Below are positions 7,678 through 15,228 of a stretch of 57,384 nucleotides of DNA, one piece after another. Source of the stretch: Prevotella sp. UBA4330 (lineage in GTDB: Bacteria; Bacteroidota; Bacteroidia; Bacteroidales; Bacteroidaceae); NCBI GenBank assembly GCA_002394385.1, contig DGTS01000007.1, forward strand, positions 1-57,384, read 5' to 3'. The first letter of the stretch is position 1, and each line of letters opens with the position of its first letter. The position numbers and the translations under genes are program-made. Under the pieces are notes generated by a model. It made no database searches. It saw only the letters and a program-made list of their open reading frames with translations, and had not been told where the DNA came from.

Positions 7678-8799
7678 CTATTCCTCATCGGTCACGGGGA
7701 ACTCCATGAGATATGCCTTGATGAAGTCGTCAATCTTGCCGTCCATCACGCCATCGACATCCGATGTCTGATAGTTAGTGCGGTGGTCCTTGACGCGGCG
7801 ATCGTCGAAGACATAACTGCGTATCTGCGAGCCCCACTCTATCTTCTTCTTCCCCGCCTCAATCTTGGCCTGCGCCTCCAGTCGTTTCTTCATGGCGCGG
7901 TCGTAGAGTTGCGACTTCAAGAGCAGCAATGCCTTCTCCTTGTTCTTAGGCTGGTCGCGCGTCTCGGTGTTCTCGATGAGTATTTCCTCCTCTTCGCCTG
8001 TGTCAGGGTCGGTGTACCAGTAGCGCAGACGCACTCCCGACTCCACCTTGTTGACGTTCTGACCACCCGCGCCGCTGCTTCGGAACGTGTCCCATGAGAG
8101 TTTCGCGGGGTCAACATACACCTCGATGGTGTCATCGACGAGGGGCGACACAAAAACGGAGGCAAACGACGTCATGCGCTTGCCCTGTGCATTGAACGGC
8201 GACACGCGCACCAGTCGGTGAACGCCATTCTCGCTCTTGAGGTAACCGTAGGCATATTCGCCGCCTTCGATTTCCATCGTCACGCTCTTGATGCCTGCCT
8301 CGTCGCCGTCCTGGATGTTTGAGATGCTCACCTTATAGCCATGAGCCTCTGCCCATCGCATATACATACGCATGAGCATCGAAGCCCAGTCCTGGCTCTC
8401 GGTGCCGCCGGCGCCTGAGTTTATCTTCAGCACGCAGTCCATTGGGTCTTCCTTCTGGCGCAGCATGTTCTTCAGTTCCAGGTCCTCGATAGCGGCGATT
8501 GCCTTGCGATAGTCCTCGTCAACCTCCTCCTCGGTGACCATATCCTCGTGATAGAAGTCGAACGCCAGTTGCAGTTCGTCGGCCATCTGGCGCACCTGAT
8601 GGTATCCGTCAATCCATCGTTTTATGTCCTTCACCTTCTTCATCTGCACCTGCGCGCGCTTCGGGTCGTCCCAGAAGTCGGGTGCCTGTGTGCGCAGTTC
8701 CTCCTCCTCATATTCCATTTTCTTGCGGTCGATGTCCAGATATTTGTTCAGGTCGTCGGCACGCTGCAACACATCTTTCAGTTGTTCTGCTGTAATCAT
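7678..8799 (-). CDS. prfB: Peptide chain release factor 2
   Basis: 373 residues. RF2 recognises UGA and UAA. The stop-codon tripeptide SPF is at 200-202 and the peptidyl-tRNA hydrolysis motif GGQ at 245-247 (SSGAGGQNVNKVESGVRLRYW). The frame is continuous through NKYLDIDRKK (residues 18-27), the place where many bacterial prfB genes have an in-frame UGA and a programmed +1 shift; there is no UGA here, so autoregulatory frameshifting is absent. It starts 10 bp after the acyl-CoA ligase stop codon, so the two are probably co-transcribed. Confidence 0.97.
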   Translation of the reverse strand: MITAEQLKDVLQRADDLNKYLDIDRKKMEYEEEELRTQAPDFWDDPKRAQVQMKKVKDIKRWIDGYHQVRQMADELQLAFDFYHEDMVTEEEVDEDYRKAIAAIEDLELKNMLRQKEDPMDCVLKINSGAGGTESQDWASMLMRMYMRWAEAHGYKVSISNIQDGDEAGIKSVTMEIEGGEYAYGYLKSENGVHRLVRVSPFNAQGKRMTSFASVFVSPLVDDTIEVYVDPAKLSWDTFRSSGAGGQNVNKVESGVRLRYWYTDPDTGEEEEILIENTETRDQPKNKEKALLLLKSQLYDRAMKKRLEAQAKIEAGKKKIEWGSQIRSYVFDDRRVKDHRTNYQTSDVDGVMDGKIDDFIKAYLMEFPVTDEE

Positions 8800-8809
8800 A
8801 ATCTTGGGT

Positions 8810-10618
8810 TTACTCCTCGTACATCTTTTCTATCTCCATGGCATAGTTCTTGTTGAGCACGCGGCGCTTTATCTTCAGCGTGTTGGTCAGTTCGCCTGCC
8901 TCCATCGTGAAGTTATGCGGAATCAGCGTGAAACGCTTTATCTGCTCATATCCCGCCAACTGCTGCTGCAAGGTGTCGATGCGCTCCTTCAGCATTGCCA
9001 TTATCTGCGGGTTCTGGCACAGGTCTTCACGCTTGCGGAACGGTATGTCATTTTCACGCGCATACTCCTCAAGCAGGGCGAAGTCAGGCACTATGAGCGC
9101 CGAGACGAACTTGCGCTGGTCGGCAATCACGGCTATCTGGTCTATGTATTTGTCAACAAGCAGTTTCGACTCTATCATCTGCGGCGCGATGTACTTGCCG
9201 TTAGAGGTCTTATAGAGTTCCTTGATGCGCTCCTTGAGGAACAACTCGCCGTCCTTCAGGTAGCCGGCATCGCCAGTGCGGAAGAAGCCGTCCTCGGTGA
9301 ACGCCTCTTTGTTCAGCGCGTCGCGCTTGTAGTATCCCTTCGTGATGGTTGGCCCCTTGAGCAGTATCTCGTCGTTCTCGCCAATCTTTATCTGCAGTCC
9401 GCCGATAGGTCGTCCCACACTGCCTATGGTATATGGCTCGCCCTTATGGTCGTTAGAGACAGTGGCAAGACTCTCTGTCAAGCCGTAACCCACCATCATG
9501 CCGATGCCGATGGAATGGACAAACTCCTCGACCTCGGTGCTCACATACGAGCCTGCCGTGGGGAAGAAATTGGCATTCTCCAAGCCCAACTGCTTACGCA
9601 CAAGCGAGAACACCGTGCGGTCATACATTTTATATTTAGTAGCGAGCAAGAGCGATGGACGCTTGCCGCGACTGAGATATTCAATATTATACTTCCTGCC
9701 CACAGCCAGCGCCTGCTTGAACAGACGGCGCTTGATGGCACTCGACGACTCGATGCGCTCGCGCACGCCGATATACACCTTTTCCCAGAACCTGGGCACG
9801 GCACTCATACACGTGGGATGTGTCTCGCGCATCGACTGCTGCACCTCCTTAGGATAGGTGTTCACGATGATGGTGGCACCCTGCGTGAGGCTGTAGAAAT
9901 CCCATGCTCGCTCGAAGATATGCGTCAGCGGGAGGAACATCATCACACGGTCTTTCTCGCCCACAGGCACACACTTGCCGTTGGCCTCGAAGGCTGCGGC
10001 ATACTGCCCGTGCGTGAGCATCACGCCCTTTGAGTCGCCCGTCGTGCCGCTGGTGTAGAGAATGTTGGCAAGGTCGTCGTTGTTGGCCTGCTTATAAAGG
10101 TTCTCCACCTCTGTCTGACGAGGGTTGTTGTCGCCCAGTTTCAGGAAATCGTCGAAATAGATGGCATTGGCATCGTGCTGCTTCACACGCACCGAACGGT
10201 CGAAGACGATGATACGCTCCAGCGAGGGACACAGCGGGAGCACACGCTGAGCCTTGTCATACTGTTCCTGCTCGCCCACAAAGAGAAAGCGTATCTGGGC
10301 GTCGCTGACGATGTACTGTATCTGCTGCTCGCTGCTCGTGGCATAGAACGGCACCGTGACGGCACGTATGCCGAAAGCACCGAAGTCGGTGTAAAGATAC
10401 TGCACGCAGTTCTGTGCGAAAACGCCTACGTTCTCCTGAACGCCGATGCCAAGGTTTAGCATGGCGTTAGACACCTGACTCACTGCCTTCGAAAAACTGT
10501 TCCACGACAGGGTTTTCCACGTCAGACTGCCGAAATCACGATAAACAAGCACCTGCCTGTCACCATATTTCTTGGCCTGCTGGTGTATAAGCACCGAAAG
10601 ATGACATTTTGTCTGCAT
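8810..10618 (-). CDS. Long-chain fatty acid-CoA ligase (AMP-forming)
   Basis: 602 residues from MQTKCHLSVL. ANL-superfamily adenylation domain: the P-loop-like A3 motif YTSGTTGDSKG (about residues 188-198), GYGLTESLATVSNDH, FRTGDAGYLKDGELFLKERIKEL and the C-terminal lysine region SNGKYIAPQMIES. It resembles the bacterial FAA1-type enzymes that activate exogenous or recycled fatty acids to acyl-CoA at the membrane. An upstream TTG-initiated extension of 14 residues is rejected because the -7 box (10657-10665) lies on top of it. First gene of a likely transcript with prfB, the 45-residue protein and possibly CYTH. Confidence 0.9.
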   Translation of the reverse strand: MQTKCHLSVLIHQQAKKYGDRQVLVYRDFGSLTWKTLSWNSFSKAVSQVSNAMLNLGIGVQENVGVFAQNCVQYLYTDFGAFGIRAVTVPFYATSSEQQIQYIVSDAQIRFLFVGEQEQYDKAQRVLPLCPSLERIIVFDRSVRVKQHDANAIYFDDFLKLGDNNPRQTEVENLYKQANNDDLANILYTSGTTGDSKGVMLTHGQYAAAFEANGKCVPVGEKDRVMMFLPLTHIFERAWDFYSLTQGATIIVNTYPKEVQQSMRETHPTCMSAVPRFWEKVYIGVRERIESSSAIKRRLFKQALAVGRKYNIEYLSRGKRPSLLLATKYKMYDRTVFSLVRKQLGLENANFFPTAGSYVSTEVEEFVHSIGIGMMVGYGLTESLATVSNDHKGEPYTIGSVGRPIGGLQIKIGENDEILLKGPTITKGYYKRDALNKEAFTEDGFFRTGDAGYLKDGELFLKERIKELYKTSNGKYIAPQMIESKLLVDKYIDQIAVIADQRKFVSALIVPDFALLEEYARENDIPFRKREDLCQNPQIMAMLKERIDTLQQQLAGYEQIKRFTLIPHNFTMEAGELTNTLKIKRRVLNKNYAMEIEKMYEE

Positions 10619-10656
10619 AAGATTTCTCTTTATTCTTGGTTCACTCCTCTCATTTT

Positions 10657-10665
10657 GCAAAAGTA
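10657..10665 (-). promoter_or_regulatory. -7 promoter box of the acyl-CoA ligase / prfB unit
   Basis: Minus strand TACTTTTGC, 39 bp before the ATG at 10618. It fixes the ligase start downstream of 10650. Confidence 0.7.
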
Positions 10666-10718
10666 AAAAGAAATTGTGAAAAATGCAAAATAATAACCGT
10701 GAAAAACCATATTTTCAT

Positions 10719-10727
10719 TATCTTTGC
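10719..10727 (+). promoter_or_regulatory. -7 promoter box of the M20 deacetylase
   Basis: TATCTTTGC. It lies 54 bp back-to-back from the ligase promoter and overlaps the extreme 5' end of the longest open frame, so the deacetylase must start further down, at 10799. Confidence 0.68.
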
Positions 10728-10798
10728 AAATGAATTGCAAACTTAATCATGGATGTAAGCCTCTGAAAAAGGGCAAGAACACCGCAAATCACAGCGAC

Positions 10799-11863
10799 AT
10801 GAACAGCGAAAAATATGTCAATGACGCAGTAACACTGCTGCAGAAACTGATTGCCACACCATCGGTGAGCAGAGAAGAAACACGCGCTGCCGACCTCATG
10901 GAGGAGGAACTGAGGCGATATGGGTTCAAACCTGTGCGCGAAGCCAACAACGTTTGGGCAACGGCAAGGGAGATGGATTCACAGAAGCCAACGCTGTTGC
11001 TAAACGCTCACATCGACACTGTGAAGCCCGTGTCGTCGTGGACGCTGAATCCCTACCACCCCGACCTTCAGAACGACACGCTCTACGGACTGGGAAGCAA
11101 CGACTGCGGAGGCGGACTGGTATCGCTGCTGCAGGCATTCCGCCATCTGGCAAGCACCGAGCAGCCCTACAACTTGATTTATCTCGCCACGGCAGAGGAG
11201 GAGGTGACGGGCGCGAACGGCATGCGACGAGTGCTGCCGACATTGCCGAAGATAGACGTTGCCATCGTGGGCGAGCCTACGGGAATGCAGCCTGCAATAG
11301 CAGAGAAGGGACTCATGGTGCTCGACGTCATAAGTCACGGACAGTCGGGACATGCCGCACGAGGTGAGGGAGTGAACGCCATTTACGAGGCAATGGACGA
11401 CCTCAACTGGCTATGCACACACAAGTTCAAGAAGGTTAGCCCGCTGCTGGGCCCTACGCTGATGAACGTCACCATGATAAACTCAGGCACACAGCACAAC
11501 GTGGTGCCCGACGAGTGCCACATCGTGGTGGACATACGAACCAACGAGTACTATGAAAACGAATATGTTCTGCAATACATTAAGTCAAAACTGAAGAGCG
11601 ATGTCTCGGCACGCAGCACTCACCTGCGCTCGTCGAGCATTCCCGCCGACCACCCTATCGTGGCACGTCTCGTCGAGATGGGCAAGCAGCCTTACGGCTC
11701 GCCGACACTCTCCGACCAGTCGGTGATTACATTCCCGTCGCTGAAACTGGGTCCTGGCGAGAGCGCGCGCAGCCATACCGCCAACGAGTTCATACGCATC
11801 AGCGAGATTGAAGACGCCATCAACACCTACATCGCGCTGCTCGACCAGCAGCCCGTCATATAA
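10799..11863 (+). CDS. M20 family metallodeacetylase (acetylornithine deacetylase type)
   Basis: 354 residues from MNSEKYVNDA; the 25-residue upstream extension overlaps the promoter box. Di-zinc M20 signature: HIDTV (His71, Asp73), bridging Asp102 in GLGSNDCGGG, catalytic and metal Glu133/134 in ATAEEEVTG, GEPTG at 159-163 and a C-terminal ligand region LGPGESARSHTANEF. The last phrase and the length resemble ArgE/DapE-type enzymes. In Bacteroides relatives the arginine pathway runs through N-succinylornithine, so an N-succinyl or N-acetyl ornithine substrate is plausible. No other arg gene is in the window, so I leave the symbol open. Confidence 0.82.
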   Translation: MNSEKYVNDAVTLLQKLIATPSVSREETRAADLMEEELRRYGFKPVREANNVWATAREMDSQKPTLLLNAHIDTVKPVSSWTLNPYHPDLQNDTLYGLGSNDCGGGLVSLLQAFRHLASTEQPYNLIYLATAEEEVTGANGMRRVLPTLPKIDVAIVGEPTGMQPAIAEKGLMVLDVISHGQSGHAARGEGVNAIYEAMDDLNWLCTHKFKKVSPLLGPTLMNVTMINSGTQHNVVPDECHIVVDIRTNEYYENEYVLQYIKSKLKSDVSARSTHLRSSSIPADHPIVARLVEMGKQPYGSPTLSDQSVITFPSLKLGPGESARSHTANEFIRISEIEDAINTYIALLDQQPVI

Positions 11864-11938
11864 CTCCCATTCCGTCACTCACCTTTTTCTACCCACCAGC
11901 ACCACCCACTCCGCCGCCAAGCCAGACATGTATCGGAA

Positions 11939-12004
11939 AGTAATATAGCCTATTTTGGTCAGTAAAATAGCCTATTTTCTTTGCAATATAGCCTATTTTA
12001 CTTT
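11939..12004. repeat. 22-bp-period tandem array, 3 units (family 1)
   Basis: Units at 11939-11960, 11961-11982 and 11983-12004. The shared core is ATAGCCTATTTT, flanked by variable 3' bases. The core is close to a palindrome (AAAATAG/CTATTTT). A second array of the same family, also three units and ending in the same unit, is at 27656-27721. There is no spacer between units, so it is not a CRISPR. Confidence 0.92.
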
Positions 12005-12014
12005 GCAGTATCTA

Positions 12015-12081
12015 AGTAGGAGGTGACGTGTCCCACGTCACATAATCACTGCTTGTGACGTGGGACACGTCACCTCCTACT
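12015..12081. repeat. Long perfect inverted repeat, each arm palindromic
   Basis: Arms of 28 bp at 12015-12042 and 12054-12081 with an 11-bp loop. Each arm contains the smaller palindrome GTGACGTG/CACGTCAC. Same two-level architecture as the elements at 178-263 and 15059-15137 but different sequence. It could act as a strong transcription barrier after the deacetylase gene. The rest of 11864-12424 is AT-rich with some weak self-complementary words (GTGTCATT and its complement near 12280-12355) and no gene. Confidence 0.9.
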
Positions 12082-12424
12082 GCAAAACAGACAAATAACA
12101 TTTAATATTAGATAAAAGTGCGACCTGCTTCACATATCGAATGTCATGCAACTGTTATATTTATGCATAAAAATCACAAAAACAGATAAATACGGCTGCA
12201 GAACAAGGCAGCGTGAAACATATCGGCAAACATAATGAAACATTTTAAAACATGCCAACACCCGAAACGCGTATTTCGTCGAAATGACACAAAAACAAAC
12301 TAAAAAGCACTTTTCTCCGTGTTTTTCAATGTTTTAATGTTTCAAAATGTGTCATTGAAGTTTTGCTTTGTTTCCCTCTCCAAAACTTCCTTTTAGTTGT
12401 TTTGCACATAAAAATAAAAGGAAA

Positions 12425-12433
12425 TAATTTTGC
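12425..12433 (+). promoter_or_regulatory. -7 promoter box of the BspA-like gene
   Basis: TAATTTTGC, 87 bp before the ATG at 12520. The long leader lacks an obvious fold. Confidence 0.6.
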
Positions 12434-12519
12434 ACCCCGAACGCATGAAGATGCAGCAAACAGTAAAACTTACATACCCAACGTAGTTATAAATAACAAA
12501 TATTAGCAGTTTAATAAGC

Positions 12520-14478
12520 ATGAAAAAATTTTTTACTTTAATGGTAACAGCACTTGTTGCGTTGGCAGCAAACGCGACGGCTACACTATCAGGACCAAGT
12601 GATGGCATCATCACCATCAACATTGAAAACGCAGGCGACTTCGCGTCGTACAATTTCAACTCGCTCACATCAGAGCAAAAGGCATGTACATCTTTTTATA
12701 TAAAAGGTAACATTGGTAAGAATGACTGGATTGCACTCGCCGCAAAATTCACGGTGAAAAGTATTGACTTGACTGACGCAAGCAACGTAGAAGGGACATG
12801 GGTACTTACAGATGCGCAATATAGTTACAAAACAGATCTTGAAACCTTCACTTTCCCCAAATACTTGACAAGTGTTGACGGTCAATGGGTAAATCAGAGC
12901 AACGTTAAACATGTTATCATTCCAAATGGAATAGGTAATGGCAGCAATAATGTTACAGTATCAGGTTTCGGACAGATGAAATCACTTGAAACAGTAATAA
13001 TAGGCACTGGTGTTACCGAAATAAGTTCTTCTGCCTTCCAGGAAGACACTTCTCTTAAATTGCTGGACATACGCGCAGGCATCAAGACAATTGGCCGCTG
13101 CGCCTTCCAAAAGTGCCCCATCAAAAACGTTGTACTGCCTGAAGGTCTCGAGGAAATCCAGCCAAACGCATTCGAAGGCGCACAAATGACATCGCTCCAT
13201 CTCCCATCAACATTACAATACATTAGAAATAATGCCTTCATGAATTGCAACAACCTGACTAATGTAACAATTCCAGAAAACGTGAAACTCGTAGAAGCAT
13301 CTGCATTCAAGTGCAGGAGCATCACAGACGTTTACGTTCTTGGAGCACAGACAGAGGCAGAGAGTGGAGCATTCGACCCAATGACAACCTACGATGGTAT
13401 CAAATACACCCCTGATGGCGATGTTGACCGTACAGACTGGATGGGCGCACAGAACTGCCACCCCACCATTCTGCACTACCCTGCTGCCGCTCGCGAGACG
13501 TACCTTAACGGAAGAATACTTAATCCACAGGCCTATACTCCAGAGTTCTTCACAGAAGGTATTGAATGGCCTACAAACTATCCTGGATGGAACAACACAT
13601 TGAACGAAAACAACACCCAATACAAGGGATGGCAGGAATTTATGCTGACAAGCGTAATCACCGACAACGAGATTTTCATAATTGACAATATCAAGGACGA
13701 CACTTGGTACACCATGTGTTTCCCATTCGACCTGACGGTATCACAACTCTACACCGCATTCGGCGATTTCACCGAGGTTTGCGAGTTCGTAAAGGCAGAT
13801 GTTAAAGGCGAGGAAACAAAGTCCATCGACTTCCAGTTCAAGAGATGGGTAGGCGACGGTAAGTCTGCCAACGACATCGTGACATACGCAAACAAGCCAT
13901 ACATGATTCACCCGAACCTCGGCGTTAAGAGTGGCGAGACTATCAGCCGCAGAATCGTCATCGCCGGCATCAACAAACTGGACACTGAGGACCAGACACC
14001 TTGGACATCAGACAACTACAAACTTGGCGAGGACGGCGACTATATCTTCGTGGGCAACTACAAAGAGCAGTCAATCCCACAGTATGCTTACTTCCTCGGT
14101 TGCAAGAACGGAGTGGTGACATTCATCAAGAAACTGGCTGCATGCAACCAGGACAGCAAAAAGAGCCGTTGGAATCCATTCACCGCAATCATTATGACTG
14201 GTGCAGAGTTTGAAGAGGCAACAAGTTTCTGGACATGTGAGGACGACGGCGTGAGCGAGTCGTCAATGATAATCACAGCATTCTCAAAGATTAACGAGGA
14301 TGAACAGGAAGAGGCTACAGGCATCAGCGATATTCAAAACGAAGAAAAGGCACAGACGACCAACGAGAACATCGTTAGAAACATAAACGGAATGGTTGTG
14401 CGCCGTGGCACGACAAGTCTTGAAGGCCTGCCCAAAGGACTCTACATCGTAAACGGAAAGAAATTTATTGTACGCTAA
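12520..14478 (+). CDS. BspA-like leucine-rich repeat surface protein
   Basis: 652 residues. Signal peptide at 1-21 (ending ANATA). Residues about 145-275 hold four to five BspA-type (LRR_5) repeats of roughly 23 residues with the pattern xxAFxxCxxLxxVxIPxxVxxIxxxAF. A beta-rich region follows (about 300-590). The tail from about 600 (GISDIQNEE ... NINGMVVRRGTTSLEGLPKGLYIVNGKKFIVR) matches the C-terminal cell-surface sorting motif seen in Prevotella proteins, so secretion through the type IX system is likely. BspA-type proteins bind host proteins or other bacteria; the ligand here is unknown. Possibly co-transcribed with the small peptide gene 18 bp downstream. Confidence 0.85.
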   Translation: MKKFFTLMVTALVALAANATATLSGPSDGIITINIENAGDFASYNFNSLTSEQKACTSFYIKGNIGKNDWIALAAKFTVKSIDLTDASNVEGTWVLTDAQYSYKTDLETFTFPKYLTSVDGQWVNQSNVKHVIIPNGIGNGSNNVTVSGFGQMKSLETVIIGTGVTEISSSAFQEDTSLKLLDIRAGIKTIGRCAFQKCPIKNVVLPEGLEEIQPNAFEGAQMTSLHLPSTLQYIRNNAFMNCNNLTNVTIPENVKLVEASAFKCRSITDVYVLGAQTEAESGAFDPMTTYDGIKYTPDGDVDRTDWMGAQNCHPTILHYPAAARETYLNGRILNPQAYTPEFFTEGIEWPTNYPGWNNTLNENNTQYKGWQEFMLTSVITDNEIFIIDNIKDDTWYTMCFPFDLTVSQLYTAFGDFTEVCEFVKADVKGEETKSIDFQFKRWVGDGKSANDIVTYANKPYMIHPNLGVKSGETISRRIVIAGINKLDTEDQTPWTSDNYKLGEDGDYIFVGNYKEQSIPQYAYFLGCKNGVVTFIKKLAACNQDSKKSRWNPFTAIIMTGAEFEEATSFWTCEDDGVSESSMIITAFSKINEDEQEEATGISDIQNEEKAQTTNENIVRNINGMVVRRGTTSLEGLPKGLYIVNGKKFIVR

Positions 14479-14496
14479 AAACAAAGGAAAAAGAAA

Positions 14497-14700
14497 ATGA
14501 AAAAGAATTATATAAAGCCAGACATCAGGATACTGAAAATGGGAACAAGCAGCATAATCTGCGCAAGTAACAATGAGACCGCAAAAAAAGGAACATTCTT
14601 AATCGGAGACGACGAGAAGTTCGAAGCAAGATACGATAAGAAATGGACCATCTCAGGTGACGTGGAGTTCGACACAGAAGGTGATTACAGCACCCGATAG
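14497..14700 (+). CDS. Small MKKxYIKPxI-type peptide
   Basis: 67 residues. It starts MKKNYIKPDIRILKMGTSS and continues IICASNNETAKKG; the rest is polar and acidic, ending GDYSTR. The N-terminal pattern MKK-x-YIKP-x-I followed by a hydrophobic turn and a small-residue/Ser stretch is one I recognise from many short Bacteroidales proteins, where it looks like a leader sequence preceding a variable, Gly/Asp/Ser-rich core. There is no classical signal peptide. No peptidase, ABC exporter or modifying enzyme is next to it, so a ribosomally made peptide role is only a hypothesis. It lies 18 bp after the BspA-like gene. Confidence 0.6.
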   Translation: MKKNYIKPDIRILKMGTSSIICASNNETAKKGTFLIGDDEKFEARYDKKWTISGDVEFDTEGDYSTR

Positions 14701-14826
14701 AGCAGTTCCCTTGCACACGTTATTATGTAGCATAACCTTAATATACAACATATATTCATACAGAAAGTAAATAGTTTTTCATAAAGAGGATCGTTATTAG
14801 CCTTAGCAGTTTTAGGTTAATAATAT

Positions 14827-14859
14827 ATTATGGGGGTGTCGTGATGACATCTCCATAAT
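14827..14859 (+). terminator. Hairpin downstream of the small peptide gene
   Basis: 14 bp stem (14827-14840 with 14846-14859) with two G-U positions, loop GTGAT, then an AT-rich run. Likely end of the BspA/peptide transcript. Confidence 0.5.
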
Positions 14860-14922
14860 TATTATAACCTCTTTTAGAAAGTACGCGCACTATTTGTCCC
14901 AAGTTCTTCGTTCTCCTTGCAT

Positions 14923-14967
14923 AATATCACTGCCCCCACCCCTATCCCCTCCCCTACAGGGGCGGGG
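14923..14967. repeat. GC-rich dispersed repeat, copy 2
   Basis: Contains CACCCCTATCCCCTCCCCTA and GGGGCGGGG, related to copies at 371-450, 46261-46328 and 48519-48570. The eight bases before it (AATATCACTG) also match those preceding copy 1, so the homology extends past the GC-rich core. Confidence 0.7.
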
Positions 14968-15058
14968 AAGTATCGAGCAAGGCATCTTTCGGAACACAGT
15001 GTCATTTGTGGAGTTTATTAGTATATAATTACCATTGGTTTTATAGAAGATGTGATAT

Positions 15059-15137
15059 CGGGGAGTGATTAGGGTCTAATCACTCCCCGATTAATGCCAA
15101 ACTGGGGAGTGATTAGGGCCTAATCACTCCCCAGTTT
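15059..15137. repeat. Two tandem long palindromes
   Basis: Palindrome one pairs 15059-15072 with 15076-15089 (14 bp, loop GGT). Palindrome two pairs 15099-15117 with 15119-15137 (19 bp, one central base). Both share GGGGAGTGATTAGG. They lie between the convergent BspA/peptide unit and the HTCS gene, where a two-way terminator would fit, yet the doubled form resembles the other paired palindromes in this window. Apart from these and the GC-rich repeat, 14860-15228 holds nothing recognisable. Confidence 0.88.
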
Positions 15138-15228
15138 GTGCCTTATGGGATCGCCACTTGTATATCCTTGGCTTCCGAGTGCGTCTCTCCCGCATGTCAG
15201 AAGGAGGTATTTGTCGTAAGTAAAGACG

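Noticed and set aside
8624..10033. 469-codon plus-strand frame opposite the acyl-CoA ligase
   Set aside because: Mirror frame of a well-supported gene; composition follows codon bias of the true strand, no domain is recognisable, and there is no promoter box.
10724..10798. N-terminal extension of the M20 deacetylase
   Set aside because: The promoter box TATCTTTGC at 10719-10727 overlaps it and family alignment starts at MNSEKYVNDA.
12393..12668. 91-codon minus-strand frame across the BspA-like gene start
   Set aside because: Covers the promoter, leader and signal peptide of the real gene; no support of its own.
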